Part shown: piece by piece, positions 41,905 through 50,637 of the stretch
Numbering within the stretch: the stretch's first letter is position 1
Layout: every line of letters starts with the position of its first letter
DNA from: an uncultured Gemmatimonadota bacterium
Lineage (GTDB): Bacteria > Gemmatimonadota > Gemmatimonadetes > Gemmatimonadales > Gemmatimonadaceae
DNA: 64,000 bases
Direction of reading: 5' to 3'
Assembly (NCBI GenBank): GCA_902825965.1
Contig: CADEDA010000012.1
Location: 26,309-90,308, forward strand
Translations under genes and position numbers: made by a program
The notes under the pieces: model-generated
Databases searched by the model: none
What the model was told of the DNA's origin: nothing
The model's input: only the letters and a program-made list of their open reading frames with translations

Positions 41905-43704
41905 ATGCGGCGCGCCGGGGTGGCGGTGCTCGTCTGGCTCGCCGCCACCCCGGCCGCGGCGCAGCAGCGGCCCGATTCGCTGCCGCGCGCGGTGCCGATG
42001 GCGATCGCGCGCGACACCAGCGCCGACGGCAAGGCGAAGCAGGACAGCGTCGTCCCCCGCGACACGGTGAAATCCCCGATCGCGGTGGCGCTGCGGCCAC
42101 TGGGGCCGGAGATCCGCGGCCGCCGCACCATCTGGGACCGCGACGCCATCTTCGCGTCCGGCGCCCTGACGCTCCCGCAGCTGCTCGCGCAGGTGGAGGG
42201 CGTGACGACCTTCCACAGCGGCTTCATCGCGTCGCCCACGGCCACGTCGTGGTTCGGCGAACTGGGCCGTGTCCGCGTGTTCCTCGACGGCGTGGAGCTC
42301 GACGCACTCGACCCCCGCGAGGGGGGCGTGCCGGACCTGTCGGTGGTCCAGCTCTGGTCGCTGGAGGAGGTGGCACTCGAGCGCACGGCGGCCGAGCTGC
42401 GCGTGCACCTGCGGTCGTGGCGGGTGCGGCTCACCACGGCGCAGACGCGGACCGATATCGTGACGGGCTCGGAGAACACCAATCTCTACCGTGGCTTCTT
42501 CGGCAAGCGCACGGATCGTGGTGGGGTGTTCCAGATCGCCGCGCAGCAGTATGCGACCACCAGCGTGCGCACGGCCGGTGACGGCGACGCCCTGTCGGCG
42601 TTCGCGCGGGCCGGGGTCGCGCGCGGGCGGTTGACGGTGGATCTCGTGGCGAGCCGCATGGGGCGCCAGCGGAACCCGAGCATCCGCAACCTCATCGGCG
42701 GCACGCCGGTGGACGACGCGATCGGCGGATTCGAAGGCAACGACGCCGTGGGGTATCTCCGCGCCGCGTGGGGCGACGCCGACAGCACCGGGTTCTGGAT
42801 GCAGGCCATCGCCGCGGCGCAGCGGCACGAGGAGACGGGCGATTCGGCGGCGGGTGCGGACACGGCGCGGTCGCTCACGCAGTACGTGGCGACCGCCGGC
42901 GTGACGCGATGGGGCGCGCGCCTGAGCGCCACCGCCCGCCTGCGCGTGCAGGACGGCAGCAGCCGCATCGCCCCGTCGGTGCACGCCGGCTGGGAACGGG
43001 ACTGGCTCGCGGTCGCGGCGAATGCGGACCTCGCGGGACCGGATTCGACGCGGCGCCTGGATGCCGCCGTCACGCTGCGGCCCCGCGACTGGCTGCATGT
43101 CGCCGCGCACCACGGAATCCAGACGCCGACGAACCCCGGGCTGCAGGGGCCGGAACGCTCCGCGTCACGCGTGGAGCTCGGGCTGCGGCTCTTCGGGCGC
43201 TGGGTCTCCGGCGGCGTCGTGCAACGCACCGCGCTCGACGCGGTGGGCATGCCGGTGTTCGACACCCTGTACCAGCCGGTCGCCCGCGGCGAGGGCAACG
43301 GGGTGTTCGGGGCGATCTCCGGCCGGATCCGGGGCCCCTTCTCGTTCGGCTGGCGCGGCGTGCAATGGGCCGAGGACGTGGCGTACCGGCCGAAGGTGGA
43401 GAGTCACGCCGAGGTGAGCTTCGCGTCTGGCTTCGAGAAGCAGATCGCCCGCAAGACGTTCCATCTGAGCGCCACACTCATGCACGACTACCGCGGTGCG
43501 CTGCTCGCGCCGGACGGCAGTGGTGGGTTGGCGCGGGCGGAGGGGGCGGGATGGTTCGGCACGGCGGTCGAGATGCGCATCGGGACGGCGTACCTGTTCT
43601 GGTATAACCAGAACTCCTCGGGCAAGGTCTTCGAGATGGTGCCCGGCTACGTGATGCCGAGGCTCGTCCAGCTTTACGGGGTGCGCTGGGAGTTCTGGAA
43701 CTGA
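41905..43704 (+). CDS. TonB-receptor-like plug-domain outer-membrane protein
   Basis: 599 residues from the ATG at 41905; the frame is open upstream but this ATG gives a clean signal peptide ending PAAA|Q. Residues about 70-170 resemble a TonB plug domain (LPQLLAQVEGVTTFHSGF, RVRVFLDGVELDAL, SLEEVALERTAAELRVHL). The rest is beta-strand-rich and about 430 residues long, shorter than usual TonB receptor barrels. No TonB box is obvious near the mature N-terminus. It could import a nutrient or be a degenerate, TonB-independent porin. A hairpin follows the gene. Confidence 0.72.
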   Translation: MRRAGVAVLVWLAATPAAAQQRPDSLPRAVPMAIARDTSADGKAKQDSVVPRDTVKSPIAVALRPLGPEIRGRRTIWDRDAIFASGALTLPQLLAQVEGVTTFHSGFIASPTATSWFGELGRVRVFLDGVELDALDPREGGVPDLSVVQLWSLEEVALERTAAELRVHLRSWRVRLTTAQTRTDIVTGSENTNLYRGFFGKRTDRGGVFQIAAQQYATTSVRTAGDGDALSAFARAGVARGRLTVDLVASRMGRQRNPSIRNLIGGTPVDDAIGGFEGNDAVGYLRAAWGDADSTGFWMQAIAAAQRHEETGDSAAGADTARSLTQYVATAGVTRWGARLSATARLRVQDGSSRIAPSVHAGWERDWLAVAANADLAGPDSTRRLDAAVTLRPRDWLHVAAHHGIQTPTNPGLQGPERSASRVELGLRLFGRWVSGGVVQRTALDAVGMPVFDTLYQPVARGEGNGVFGAISGRIRGPFSFGWRGVQWAEDVAYRPKVESHAEVSFASGFEKQIARKTFHLSATLMHDYRGALLAPDGSGGLARAEGAGWFGTAVEMRIGTAYLFWYNQNSSGKVFEMVPGYVMPRLVQLYGVRWEFWN

Positions 43705-43730
43705 CGCCGACCCGCTCCGGGGGCGGCGTC
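43703..43730 (+). terminator. Hairpin overlapping the end of the plug-domain gene
   Basis: GACGCCG (43703-43709) and CGGCGTC (43724-43730) pair around CCC/GGG inner pairs, starting in the stop codon of the plug-domain gene. No T-run follows. Confidence 0.5.
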
Positions 43731-43737
43731 GCGAACC

Positions 43738-43766
43738 TTGCCCAAGTCACGGTGCCAGAGTAACTT
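43738..43766 (+). promoter_or_regulatory. Promoter TTGCCC-N17-TAACTT for the yicC-gmk-rpoZ group
   Basis: -35 TTGCCC (43738-43743), 17-base spacer, -10 TAACTT (43761-43766), ending 11 bases before the ATG at 43778. An overlapping TTATCT (43765-43770) ends seven bases before the ATG. Either way the leader is at most a few bases. Confidence 0.65.
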
Positions 43767-43777
43767 ATCTGGCTACA

Positions 43778-44656
43778 ATGATTCGGAGCATGACAGGGTT
43801 CGGAGCGGCCGAAGGGCCGGTCGGGGGTTCGCGCGTCAGCGTCGAGCTCCGCTCCGTCAATCATCGATTCTTCAATCCGAGCCTCAAGCTTCCCACGGCG
43901 CTGGCGGAGTGGGAGGGCGAGGTCCGGGAGATGTTGCGGCAGCGGATCGCGCGTGGGCATATCACGGCGTTCGCGCGGATCGAACGGAACGAGGAGCCCG
44001 CCGCGGTCGTGGACGAGGCGCGCTTTCGGACCTACGCCGAGGCACTGCGACGTCTGCAGCGGGAGAACGGTTTGGGTGGTGAGGTGGACGTGGCCACCGT
44101 GCTGCGGATGCCGGACGTGGTCCGGGTCGGGCGCGAGGACGATTTCCAGGACGGGGCAGCGGCGGAGTTGCTGGCCGTCGTGGGCGCTGCGACGGACGCG
44201 TTGCAGGCGATGCGGGCAGCCGAAGGGGCGCGGTTGGCGGCGGTGATCGGCGAGCGGCTGTCGTTGATCGAGGCCGCCGTGTCTCGGCTCTCGGCACGGG
44301 CGCCGGAACGGATGGAGGCGCAGCGGAAGCGCCTGCGCGAGAACGTCGAGCGGCTCGCCGGTGGGGTCGCGGTCGATCCGCAGCGCCTCGCCCAGGAGAT
44401 CGCGATCCTCGCGGACAAGCTGGATGTGGGGGAGGAGCTCGACCGGTTCGCGTCGCACATCGCCGCGTTCCGGGAGACGCTGGGGGCGCAGGATGCGGAA
44501 CCGGTGGGCAAGCGGCTGGGGTTCCTGCTGCAGGAGTTGCTGCGGGAGGCCAATACCACCGGGAGCAAGGCGAACGATGCCACCATGCTGCAGGATGTGG
44601 TGGCGATCAAGGAGGAGTTGGAGCGCATTCGGGAGCAGGTGGAGAATCTCGAGTGA
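43778..44656 (+). CDS. yicC: YicC-family endoribonuclease
   Basis: 292 residues with the typical start MIRSMTGFGAAEG and the C-terminal DUF1732 region (GKRLGFLLQELLREANTTGSKANDATM ... VVAIKEELERIREQVENLE; cited by position, about 240-292). YicC proteins are endoribonucleases involved in small-RNA turnover in E. coli. The order yicC-gmk-rpoZ-coaBC is widespread in bacteria. The predicted mRNA start is almost at the ATG. Confidence 0.93.
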   Translation: MIRSMTGFGAAEGPVGGSRVSVELRSVNHRFFNPSLKLPTALAEWEGEVREMLRQRIARGHITAFARIERNEEPAAVVDEARFRTYAEALRRLQRENGLGGEVDVATVLRMPDVVRVGREDDFQDGAAAELLAVVGAATDALQAMRAAEGARLAAVIGERLSLIEAAVSRLSARAPERMEAQRKRLRENVERLAGGVAVDPQRLAQEIAILADKLDVGEELDRFASHIAAFRETLGAQDAEPVGKRLGFLLQELLREANTTGSKANDATMLQDVVAIKEELERIREQVENLE

Positions 44657-45303
44657 GTCCGCGGCCGTTCCCGGTGGTCCTCTCGGCGCCGTCGGGCGGG
44701 GGGAAGTCCACGATTGCGCGGGCGTTGTTGTCGGAGCGGACGGACGTGGGGTATTCGATCTCCTGCACCACCCGGACCCCACGGGACGGCGAGCAGGATG
44801 GCGTGGACTACCACTTCCTGCCGCGCGCGGAGTTCGACCGCCGTGTCGCCGCGGGGGAGTTCGCCGAGTGGGCCGAGGTGCATGGGAACCGCTACGGGAC
44901 CCTGCGCCGCGAGGTGGAGAAGGTGATGGGCGCGGGGCGGCACGTCATGCTCGACATCGACGTGCAGGGGGCGCGGCAGGTGATCGCGGCGTTCCCCGAT
45001 GCGGTGACGATCTTCATCGTGCCGCCGTCGGTCGAGGTCCTCGTGGCACGCCTCATGGGTCGCAAGTCGGAGACCGAGGCGGCGCTCGCGTTGCGCCTGA
45101 AAAACGCGCGGGCGGAGTTGTTGGAAGCCGAGCGGTATCAGCACGTGGTGGTGAACGATGAGCTTGCCCATGCCGTCGCGACGGTGGGGCGGATCATCGA
45201 TGAGGAATCACTCAAGCGCGACCGGCTGCCCGCGTTGGGCAGCGAAGTCGACGCCGTCGTTGGTCGTCTGGTCGAGGGACTCCGTCGCCTCGATCCATCG
45301 TAG
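44653..45303 (+). CDS. gmk: Guanylate kinase
   Basis: 216 residues. The P-loop is SAPSGGGKSTIARAL; the GMP-binding part is SISCTTRTPRDGEQDGVDYHF, with YRFV-like FDRRVAAGEFAEWAEVHGNRYGT (positions 60-82). LDIDVQGARQV contains the family's Mg/nucleotide contacts. It phosphorylates GMP to GDP. It starts with GTG inside the yicC stop (GTGA). Confidence 0.96.
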   Translation: MSPRPFPVVLSAPSGGGKSTIARALLSERTDVGYSISCTTRTPRDGEQDGVDYHFLPRAEFDRRVAAGEFAEWAEVHGNRYGTLRREVEKVMGAGRHVMLDIDVQGARQVIAAFPDAVTIFIVPPSVEVLVARLMGRKSETEAALALRLKNARAELLEAERYQHVVVNDELAHAVATVGRIIDEESLKRDRLPALGSEVDAVVGRLVEGLRRLDPS

Positions 45304-45355
45304 TCCCGCGGTCCCTGTCGTCCCGTCAGCCTGTCGTCCGTCATCCGGAGTCACC

Positions 45356-45571
45356 ATGCAAGTCTTCACGCCGTCCGAAGTCACCAAGCACGCGACCAAC
45401 AAGTACCTCTCCGTGCTCGTCGCGGCGAAGTATTCGCGCGTGCTCAACGAGTTCCCGCGCGACCGCTCGAAGTCGGGCGAGAAGAAGCTCACCACGCGCG
45501 CACTCGAGGACCTCTCCGAGGGCGAGATCGAGTACCGCGTGGTGCCGCGCCGTCGCCCCAAGGGCGAGTAA
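45356..45571 (+). CDS. rpoZ: RNA polymerase omega subunit
   Basis: 71 residues. The motif NKYLSVLVAAKYSRVLNEFP corresponds to the conserved omega helix that clamps the beta-prime C-terminus, followed by KLTTRALEDLSEGEIEYRVV. It is shorter and more divergent than E. coli omega, but the position after gmk and before coaBC is the standard one. The ATG at 45356 is preceded by CGGAG at eight to twelve bases; longer in-frame starts run into gmk and are rejected. Confidence 0.9.
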   Translation: MQVFTPSEVTKHATNKYLSVLVAAKYSRVLNEFPRDRSKSGEKKLTTRALEDLSEGEIEYRVVPRRRPKGE

Positions 45572-45598
45572 CGGCCGCACGCATCGGAGCGGCCCCAC

Positions 45599-46798
45599 GT
45601 GCGGCCCTTCGACGGCCGGCGCATCCTGCTCGGGGTCACCGGCGGGATCGCCAGCTATAAGTCCGCCTGGCTCGCGCGCCTGCTCACCCAGGCCGGAGCC
45701 ACGGTGGACGTGGTGCTCACGCGTTCGGCGCGTGAGTTCATCGGCGCCATCACGTTCGAAGCCCTGACCGGGCGCCCGGTCCACAGCGCCCTGATCGCCG
45801 AGGGGCACGCGCTCGACCACCTGCGCCTCGTGAAGGACGTGGACCTCGTGGTCGTCGCACCCGCGACCGCGGACTTCCTCGCCCGGGCGGCGCATGGACA
45901 CGCGGACGACCTGCTCTCGGCCTGCCTGCTCGCGGCCCAGGCGCCAGTGCTGCTCGTGCCCGCGATGAACGACCGGATGTGGGCCAACCCCCAGGTGCAG
46001 GCGAACTGCGCGGCGTTGCGCGCGGCAGGGAAGCAGCTGCTCGACCCGGGCATCGGTCCGCTGGCGTCTCCCGATGAAGGTGCGGGGCAGGGACGCATGC
46101 AGGAACCCGAGACCATCGTGGCGCACGCCGGTCGCCTGCTCGAGCCGGCGGGGAAGCTGCGTGGCCGCCGCGTGCTGGTCACCGCGGGTCCGACGCGCGA
46201 GCCCCTGGATCCCGTGCGGTTCCTCTCCAACCACTCGACGGGCAAGATGGGCGTGGCACTCGCTGCGGCCGCCTGGCGGCGCGGGGCCGAGGTACGCGTC
46301 ATCCACGGCCCGCTCGCGACGGCCCTGCCGGTGGGAGCGGTCGCCGAGTCCGTGGAGAGCACGCAGGAGATGGCGGATGCGGTCGCGCGCGCCCTGCCGG
46401 CGAGCGACGTGCTGATCATGGCGGCGGCGCCCGCCGACTTCCGTCCGGCCACGGTCGCGTCGGCCAAGATCAAGAAGCGCGGGCAGGTGGAGACGCTCAC
46501 GCTCGAGACCACACCGGACATCCTGGCCACGACGCGGGCGGCGCGGCGGGCGGGTTCGGTCGCGGTGGGATTCGCGCTGGAGACGGACGACCTGCTCGAG
46601 CACGCGAAGGACAAGCTCGCGCGCAAGGGACTCGACCTGATCATCGCCAACTCCGCGCGTGAGGCCGGTGCCGGGTTCGGGCACGACACCAATCGCGTGA
46701 CCATCATCGCGCAGGATGGGCGCACGGAGGCGTTGGAGCTCCTGCCCAAGTCCGTGGTGGCGGACGCGATCCTGGACCGGGTCGAGGCGCTGCTGTGA
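45599..46798 (+). CDS. coaBC: Bifunctional phosphopantothenoylcysteine decarboxylase / phosphopantothenate-cysteine ligase
   Basis: 399 residues, a fusion for two steps of coenzyme A synthesis. The N-terminal CoaC part has GGIASYKSAWLARLL, a catalytic His in GHALDHLRL, the APATADF flavin motif and the substrate-binding PAMNDRMW. The C-terminal CoaB part starts RVLVTAGPTREPLDPVRFL and keeps SNHSTGKMG and KIKK. It starts with GTG, with GGAG eight bases upstream. Its stop overlaps the next GTG. Confidence 0.96.
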   Translation: MRPFDGRRILLGVTGGIASYKSAWLARLLTQAGATVDVVLTRSAREFIGAITFEALTGRPVHSALIAEGHALDHLRLVKDVDLVVVAPATADFLARAAHGHADDLLSACLLAAQAPVLLVPAMNDRMWANPQVQANCAALRAAGKQLLDPGIGPLASPDEGAGQGRMQEPETIVAHAGRLLEPAGKLRGRRVLVTAGPTREPLDPVRFLSNHSTGKMGVALAAAAWRRGAEVRVIHGPLATALPVGAVAESVESTQEMADAVARALPASDVLIMAAAPADFRPATVASAKIKKRGQVETLTLETTPDILATTRAARRAGSVAVGFALETDDLLEHAKDKLARKGLDLIIANSAREAGAGFGHDTNRVTIIAQDGRTEALELLPKSVVADAILDRVEALL

Positions 46799-47844
46799 AC
46801 GATCCGCGCGAACGCCTGCGCCAGTACCTCGAGCAGCGACGCGAACTCGGCGAGAGCGAGTTCGTGCTCGATTCGCTGAGCGTGGAGGACGCGCTCAAGG
46901 TGCTCACGGCGGGCGCGGTCCCGCCGCCGACTCCTGGGCGTTCGAGTGGTGGCAGCGCTGGGGGCGCCGGATCGTCGGGTCCCGCGTCCGGTGCTGCGTC
47001 GCCGCCGCCGGCGCGCCCGGATTCCGCCATCCGGCGCGCGGCGGAGGCCGCGGCCAAGGACGGGGATTGGCGTGCGGCGCTGCGCTCCGTGGACGCCGCC
47101 GCTCCCGGCGCGCCGCCCAGCGCTGCCGCGAGGCCGGTGGCGGAGACGCCGGCTGGTGAGACGCCGGCTAGCGAGACGTCGGCTACCGCGACGCCGCTTG
47201 CTGAGACGCCGGGTGCCGCGACGCCGGTGGCCAGTCCGGGCGGCGTGTCGCTGACCGTGGGGGCGCGGTCCAACGGCTCCGGACTCGGCCATCTGGGCGA
47301 TCTTGCCGCCGTGGCCGCCGCGATCGCCGCGTGCAAGGGCTGCACGCTGTCGTCCACCGCGCTCAATCACGTGCCGGGCGAGGGGAACCCCAAGGCCCGT
47401 TTCGTCGTGGTGGGCGAGGCGCCCGGTGCGACGGAGGACGAACTCGGTCGGCCGTTCGTCGGGAAGTCCGGCGAGCTGCTCACCAAGATCCTCGAGGCCA
47501 TCGGGTTCAAGCGCGAGGACGTGTTCATCTGCAACGTGCTCAAGCATCGGCCGCCGGGGAACCGCAACCCGAACCCCGACGAGATCGTCGCGTGCCGGCC
47601 GTTCCTGTTGCGGCAGTTGGAGTTGCTCGATGCGAAGGTGATCCTCGCGTTGGGCACGTTTGCCGCGCAGACGTTGCTGGAGACAGATTCCACCATCGGC
47701 AAGTTGCGGGGGATCGAACACCGCTACCACGGGATCCCGCTCGTCGCCACGTATCATCCTGCCGCACTCCTGCGGAATCCCTCTTGGAAGCGCCCGGCCT
47801 GGGAAGATGTCCAGCTCGCCCGACGAATTTTCGATCGCCCCTAG
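46795..47844 (+). CDS. Uracil-DNA glycosylase, family 4 (Fe-S), with long repeat-bearing N-terminal linker
   Basis: 349 residues; the catalytic domain is only the last ~190. It has the family-4 motif GEAPGATEDELGRPFVG and the closing motif TYHPAALLRNP. Fe-S cysteines are in CKGCTLSS (two), with two more in ICNVLKHR and EIVACRP. It removes uracil from DNA. Residues about 117-146 are an imperfect pentapeptide repeat (ETPAG, ETPAS, ETSAT, ATPLA, ETPGA, ATPVA), and residues 40-150 are mostly Pro/Ala/Gly, so a flexible tether joins the charged N-terminal segment (about 35 residues) to the enzyme. Its end overlaps dnaB by 38 bases. Confidence 0.92.
   Translation: MNDPRERLRQYLEQRRELGESEFVLDSLSVEDALKVLTAGAVPPPTPGRSSGGSAGGAGSSGPASGAASPPPARPDSAIRRAAEAAAKDGDWRAALRSVDAAAPGAPPSAAARPVAETPAGETPASETSATATPLAETPGAATPVASPGGVSLTVGARSNGSGLGHLGDLAAVAAAIAACKGCTLSSTALNHVPGEGNPKARFVVVGEAPGATEDELGRPFVGKSGELLTKILEAIGFKREDVFICNVLKHRPPGNRNPNPDEIVACRPFLLRQLELLDAKVILALGTFAAQTLLETDSTIGKLRGIEHRYHGIPLVATYHPAALLRNPSWKRPAWEDVQLARRIFDRP
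47143..47232 (+). repeat. Six imperfect 15-bp tandem repeats inside the glycosylase gene
   Basis: Units begin at 47143, 47158, 47173, 47188, 47203 and 47218 with consensus GAGACGCCGGCTGCC. Each unit keeps the frame and encodes one pentapeptide, so copy-number change would only alter linker length. Confidence 0.85.
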
Positions 47845-49240
47845 GTCGGCGTCCGCCGATGCGTTCCGCGACCGCCGTCCGCCCTGGTCGGAGGACGCCG
47901 AGCGCGCGGTACTCGCCGCCATGATGCTCAGCGTCGACGCGATCGTCGCGGTGGCGGAGCTTGTCACGGAGGACATGTTCTACCGCGAGGGGCATCGCCG
48001 GTTGTTCCGGGCGATGATGGCCGTGCACGCGACGGGGGCCGTGGTGGACCCGCTGACGCTGAGCAACGAGCTCGAGCAGCGCGGGGACCTCGTCGGGGCG
48101 GGCGGCAAGGAGTACATCGGCGGCCTGCTCGACGAGATCCCCACCGCGGCGAACGTCGAGCATCACTGTCGGATCGTGCGCGAGAAGGCGCTGCGCCGCC
48201 GCCTCATCGAGACGGCGACGTCGCTGGTGCGCGAGGGACACGAGAGCCCGGCGGACGTCGCCGAGCTGCTCGACCTGGCGGAACACAAGATCCTCGAGCT
48301 GAACGACAGCCGCGGCAACGAGGGCTTCGTCAAGATCAAGTCGCTGCTCTGGTCGGCGATGGAGCGCATCGAGCAGCTGCGGACGTCGGGCGGGAACCTC
48401 ACCGGCGTGCCGACGGGTTTCGCGGACCTCGACAAGATGACGCTGGGCTTCCAGCCGTCGGACCTGATCATCATCGCGGCGCGCCCCTCGATGGGCAAGA
48501 CGGCGTTCGTGTTGAACGTGGCGCAATACGCCGCCATCGAAGGCAACGTTCCGACGGCGATCTTCTCGCTGGAGATGAGTACTGAGTCCCTCCTGATGCG
48601 CATGCTCGCCTCGGAGGGCTACGTGGACGCACAACGGTTGCGGTCGGGCGCGTTGACGGCGCAGGACGCCTCCAACCTCGCGAAGGCCGCGGCGTTGCTG
48701 GGCCAGGCCCCCATCTGGATCGACGACACGCCGGGCCTGAGCGTGCTGGAGCTGCGCTCGCGGGCGCGCCGGCTCAAGAGCCAGGCCGACATCAAGCTCA
48801 TCATCGTGGACTACCTGCAGCTCGTCTCGGGGCCGCCGAACTCGGAGAACCGCCAGCAGGAGGTCTCGCAGATCTCGCGCTCCCTCAAGGCGCTGGCCAA
48901 GGAGCTGAACGTGCCGGTGGTCGCGCTCTCGCAGCTCTCGCGCGCCTCCGAGCAGCGCGGGGGCGAGAACCGCAAGCCACAGCTCTCCGACCTCCGCGAC
49001 TCGGGTGCCATCGAGCAGGACGCCGACGTGGTGCTGTTCATCTATCGTCCCGAGATGAACGAGCGGCCGTACGACGAGCAGGGGAACGCGCGCATGGTGC
49101 CGGGCACCACCGACATCCCGCTCGACGGCTACGCGGAGGTGATCATGGCCAAGCAGCGCAACGGCCCGACCGGCTACGTGAAGATGCACTACCGCAAACA
49201 GCACACGCGTTTCGAGAACTGGACCGCGCGGCAGCCGTGA
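47807..49240 (+). CDS. dnaB: Replicative DNA helicase DnaB
   Basis: 477 residues. The N-terminal primase-interacting domain begins PPWSEDAERAVLAAMMLS. The RecA-like motor has GVPTGFADLDKMTLGFQPSD, Walker A ARPSMGKTAF, the Walker B region LIIVDYLQLV and the H4 segment SDLRDSGAIEQDADVV. It unwinds DNA at the replication fork. ATG 47807, inside the end of the glycosylase gene and preceded directly by GGGAAG, is the best start; an upstream in-frame start would add glycosylase-overlapping residues without homology. Confidence 0.96.
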   Translation: MSSSPDEFSIAPRSASADAFRDRRPPWSEDAERAVLAAMMLSVDAIVAVAELVTEDMFYREGHRRLFRAMMAVHATGAVVDPLTLSNELEQRGDLVGAGGKEYIGGLLDEIPTAANVEHHCRIVREKALRRRLIETATSLVREGHESPADVAELLDLAEHKILELNDSRGNEGFVKIKSLLWSAMERIEQLRTSGGNLTGVPTGFADLDKMTLGFQPSDLIIIAARPSMGKTAFVLNVAQYAAIEGNVPTAIFSLEMSTESLLMRMLASEGYVDAQRLRSGALTAQDASNLAKAAALLGQAPIWIDDTPGLSVLELRSRARRLKSQADIKLIIVDYLQLVSGPPNSENRQQEVSQISRSLKALAKELNVPVVALSQLSRASEQRGGENRKPQLSDLRDSGAIEQDADVVLFIYRPEMNERPYDEQGNARMVPGTTDIPLDGYAEVIMAKQRNGPTGYVKMHYRKQHTRFENWTARQP

Positions 49241-50637
49241 AGACCAAGTCCGTCTACCGGTGCACCGAGTGCGGCGCGGAGTCGCTGCGCTGGGCCGGGC
49301 GTTGTGAGGGCTGCGGCGAGTGGAACACCCTCGTCGAGGAGATGGCGGCCCCCAAGCTGAGCGTCAGCAAAGGGGCGGCGGCGGCGCGCCGCCGGGCCGG
49401 CAGCGGGGCCTTCGGCGACGGCGGTGCCGTGGTGGCGACGCCCCGGCTCCGCGACGTGCAGGGTGGCGAGACCGAGCGCCTCGCGACCGGCATCGCCGAG
49501 TTCGACTTCGTACTCGGCGGTGGCGTCGTCCCGGGGGCGATGGTGCTGGTGGGAGGCGAGCCGGGCATCGGCAAGAGCACCATCCTCCTGCAGGTCGCCG
49601 CGCGGCTGGAGGCCGGCGGGCACCGCACGCTCTACGTGAGCGGTGAGGAGTCGCCATTGCAGGTGAAGCTCCGTGCCGACCGGCTCGCACCCGAGGCGGG
49701 CGCGGTGCAACTGCTCGGCGAGACGAACCTGGAGACCATCCTCGCGACCGCCGCCACGCTGCGGCCCGCCGCGATGATCGTCGATTCCATCCAGACCGTC
49801 TTCACGGGGGACCTCGAGGGGGCGCCGGGCAACGTGGGGCAGGTCCGTGAGTGCGCGGCGCGCCTGATGCGCTTCGCCAAGGAGACCGGCACCGCCGTGT
49901 TCGTGGTGGGGCACGTGACCAAGGGCGGTGGCATCGCGGGTCCGAAGACGCTGGAGCACATCGTGGACACCGTGCTCTACTTTGAGGGCGAGGGCACCGT
50001 GGACCACCGCGTGCTGCGCGCGACCAAGAACCGCTTCGGCTCGGTGGACGAGATCGGCGTGTTCCGCATGACGGTGCGCGGCCTCGAGGCGGTGGAGAAC
50101 CCGAGCGCGCTCTTCCTCAGCGAGCGCAGCGAGGCGCGGGCCAGCGGCAGCGCCGTCACCTGCCTGCTGGAGGGCACGCGTCCGATGCTGCTCGAGGTGC
50201 AGGCGCTCGCGGCGAAGGCCGGGTTCGGCACGCCGCAGCGCGTGAGCACCGGCTACGACGGGCGGCGGCTCGCCCTGCTGCTCGCCGTGCTCGACAAGCG
50301 CGCCGGCCTGTCGTTCGCACAACTCGACGTGTTCTTGAACGTCGTCGGTGGCGTGCGCATCGTGGAGCCGGCGGGTGACCTCGCGGTGGCCGCGGCGCTG
50401 GCGTCGAGCGTGTACGATCGAACGCTTCCGGCGGATGCGGTGTTCATCGGGGAGGTCGGGCTCGCCGGTGAGGTCCGAGGGGTCTCGCAGGCGGAACGGC
50501 GCCTGCTCGAAGCGGAGAAGCTGGGCATGACCGTCGCGTACGTATCCGAGCGCAGTGTCCCCAAGCGCGCACCGAAGTCGCTGCGCGTGCGCGGCGTCGC
50601 CGACATCGGCGTGCTGTTCCGGGAGCTGTTCCGGTGA
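49237..50637 (+). CDS. radA: DNA repair protein RadA (Sms)
   Basis: 466 residues. The N-terminal zinc finger is CTECGAESLRWAGRCEGCG; the RecA-like ATPase has Walker A GGEPGIGKST; the RadA-specific KNRFG motif follows, and the C-terminal domain is Lon-protease-like (DLAVAAALASSVYD, IGEVGLAGEVRGV). It is a branch-migration helicase in recombination repair. GTG start overlapping the dnaB stop, so it is coupled to dnaB. Confidence 0.96.
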   Translation: MKTKSVYRCTECGAESLRWAGRCEGCGEWNTLVEEMAAPKLSVSKGAAAARRRAGSGAFGDGGAVVATPRLRDVQGGETERLATGIAEFDFVLGGGVVPGAMVLVGGEPGIGKSTILLQVAARLEAGGHRTLYVSGEESPLQVKLRADRLAPEAGAVQLLGETNLETILATAATLRPAAMIVDSIQTVFTGDLEGAPGNVGQVRECAARLMRFAKETGTAVFVVGHVTKGGGIAGPKTLEHIVDTVLYFEGEGTVDHRVLRATKNRFGSVDEIGVFRMTVRGLEAVENPSALFLSERSEARASGSAVTCLLEGTRPMLLEVQALAAKAGFGTPQRVSTGYDGRRLALLLAVLDKRAGLSFAQLDVFLNVVGGVRIVEPAGDLAVAAALASSVYDRTLPADAVFIGEVGLAGEVRGVSQAERRLLEAEKLGMTVAYVSERSVPKRAPKSLRVRGVADIGVLFRELFR

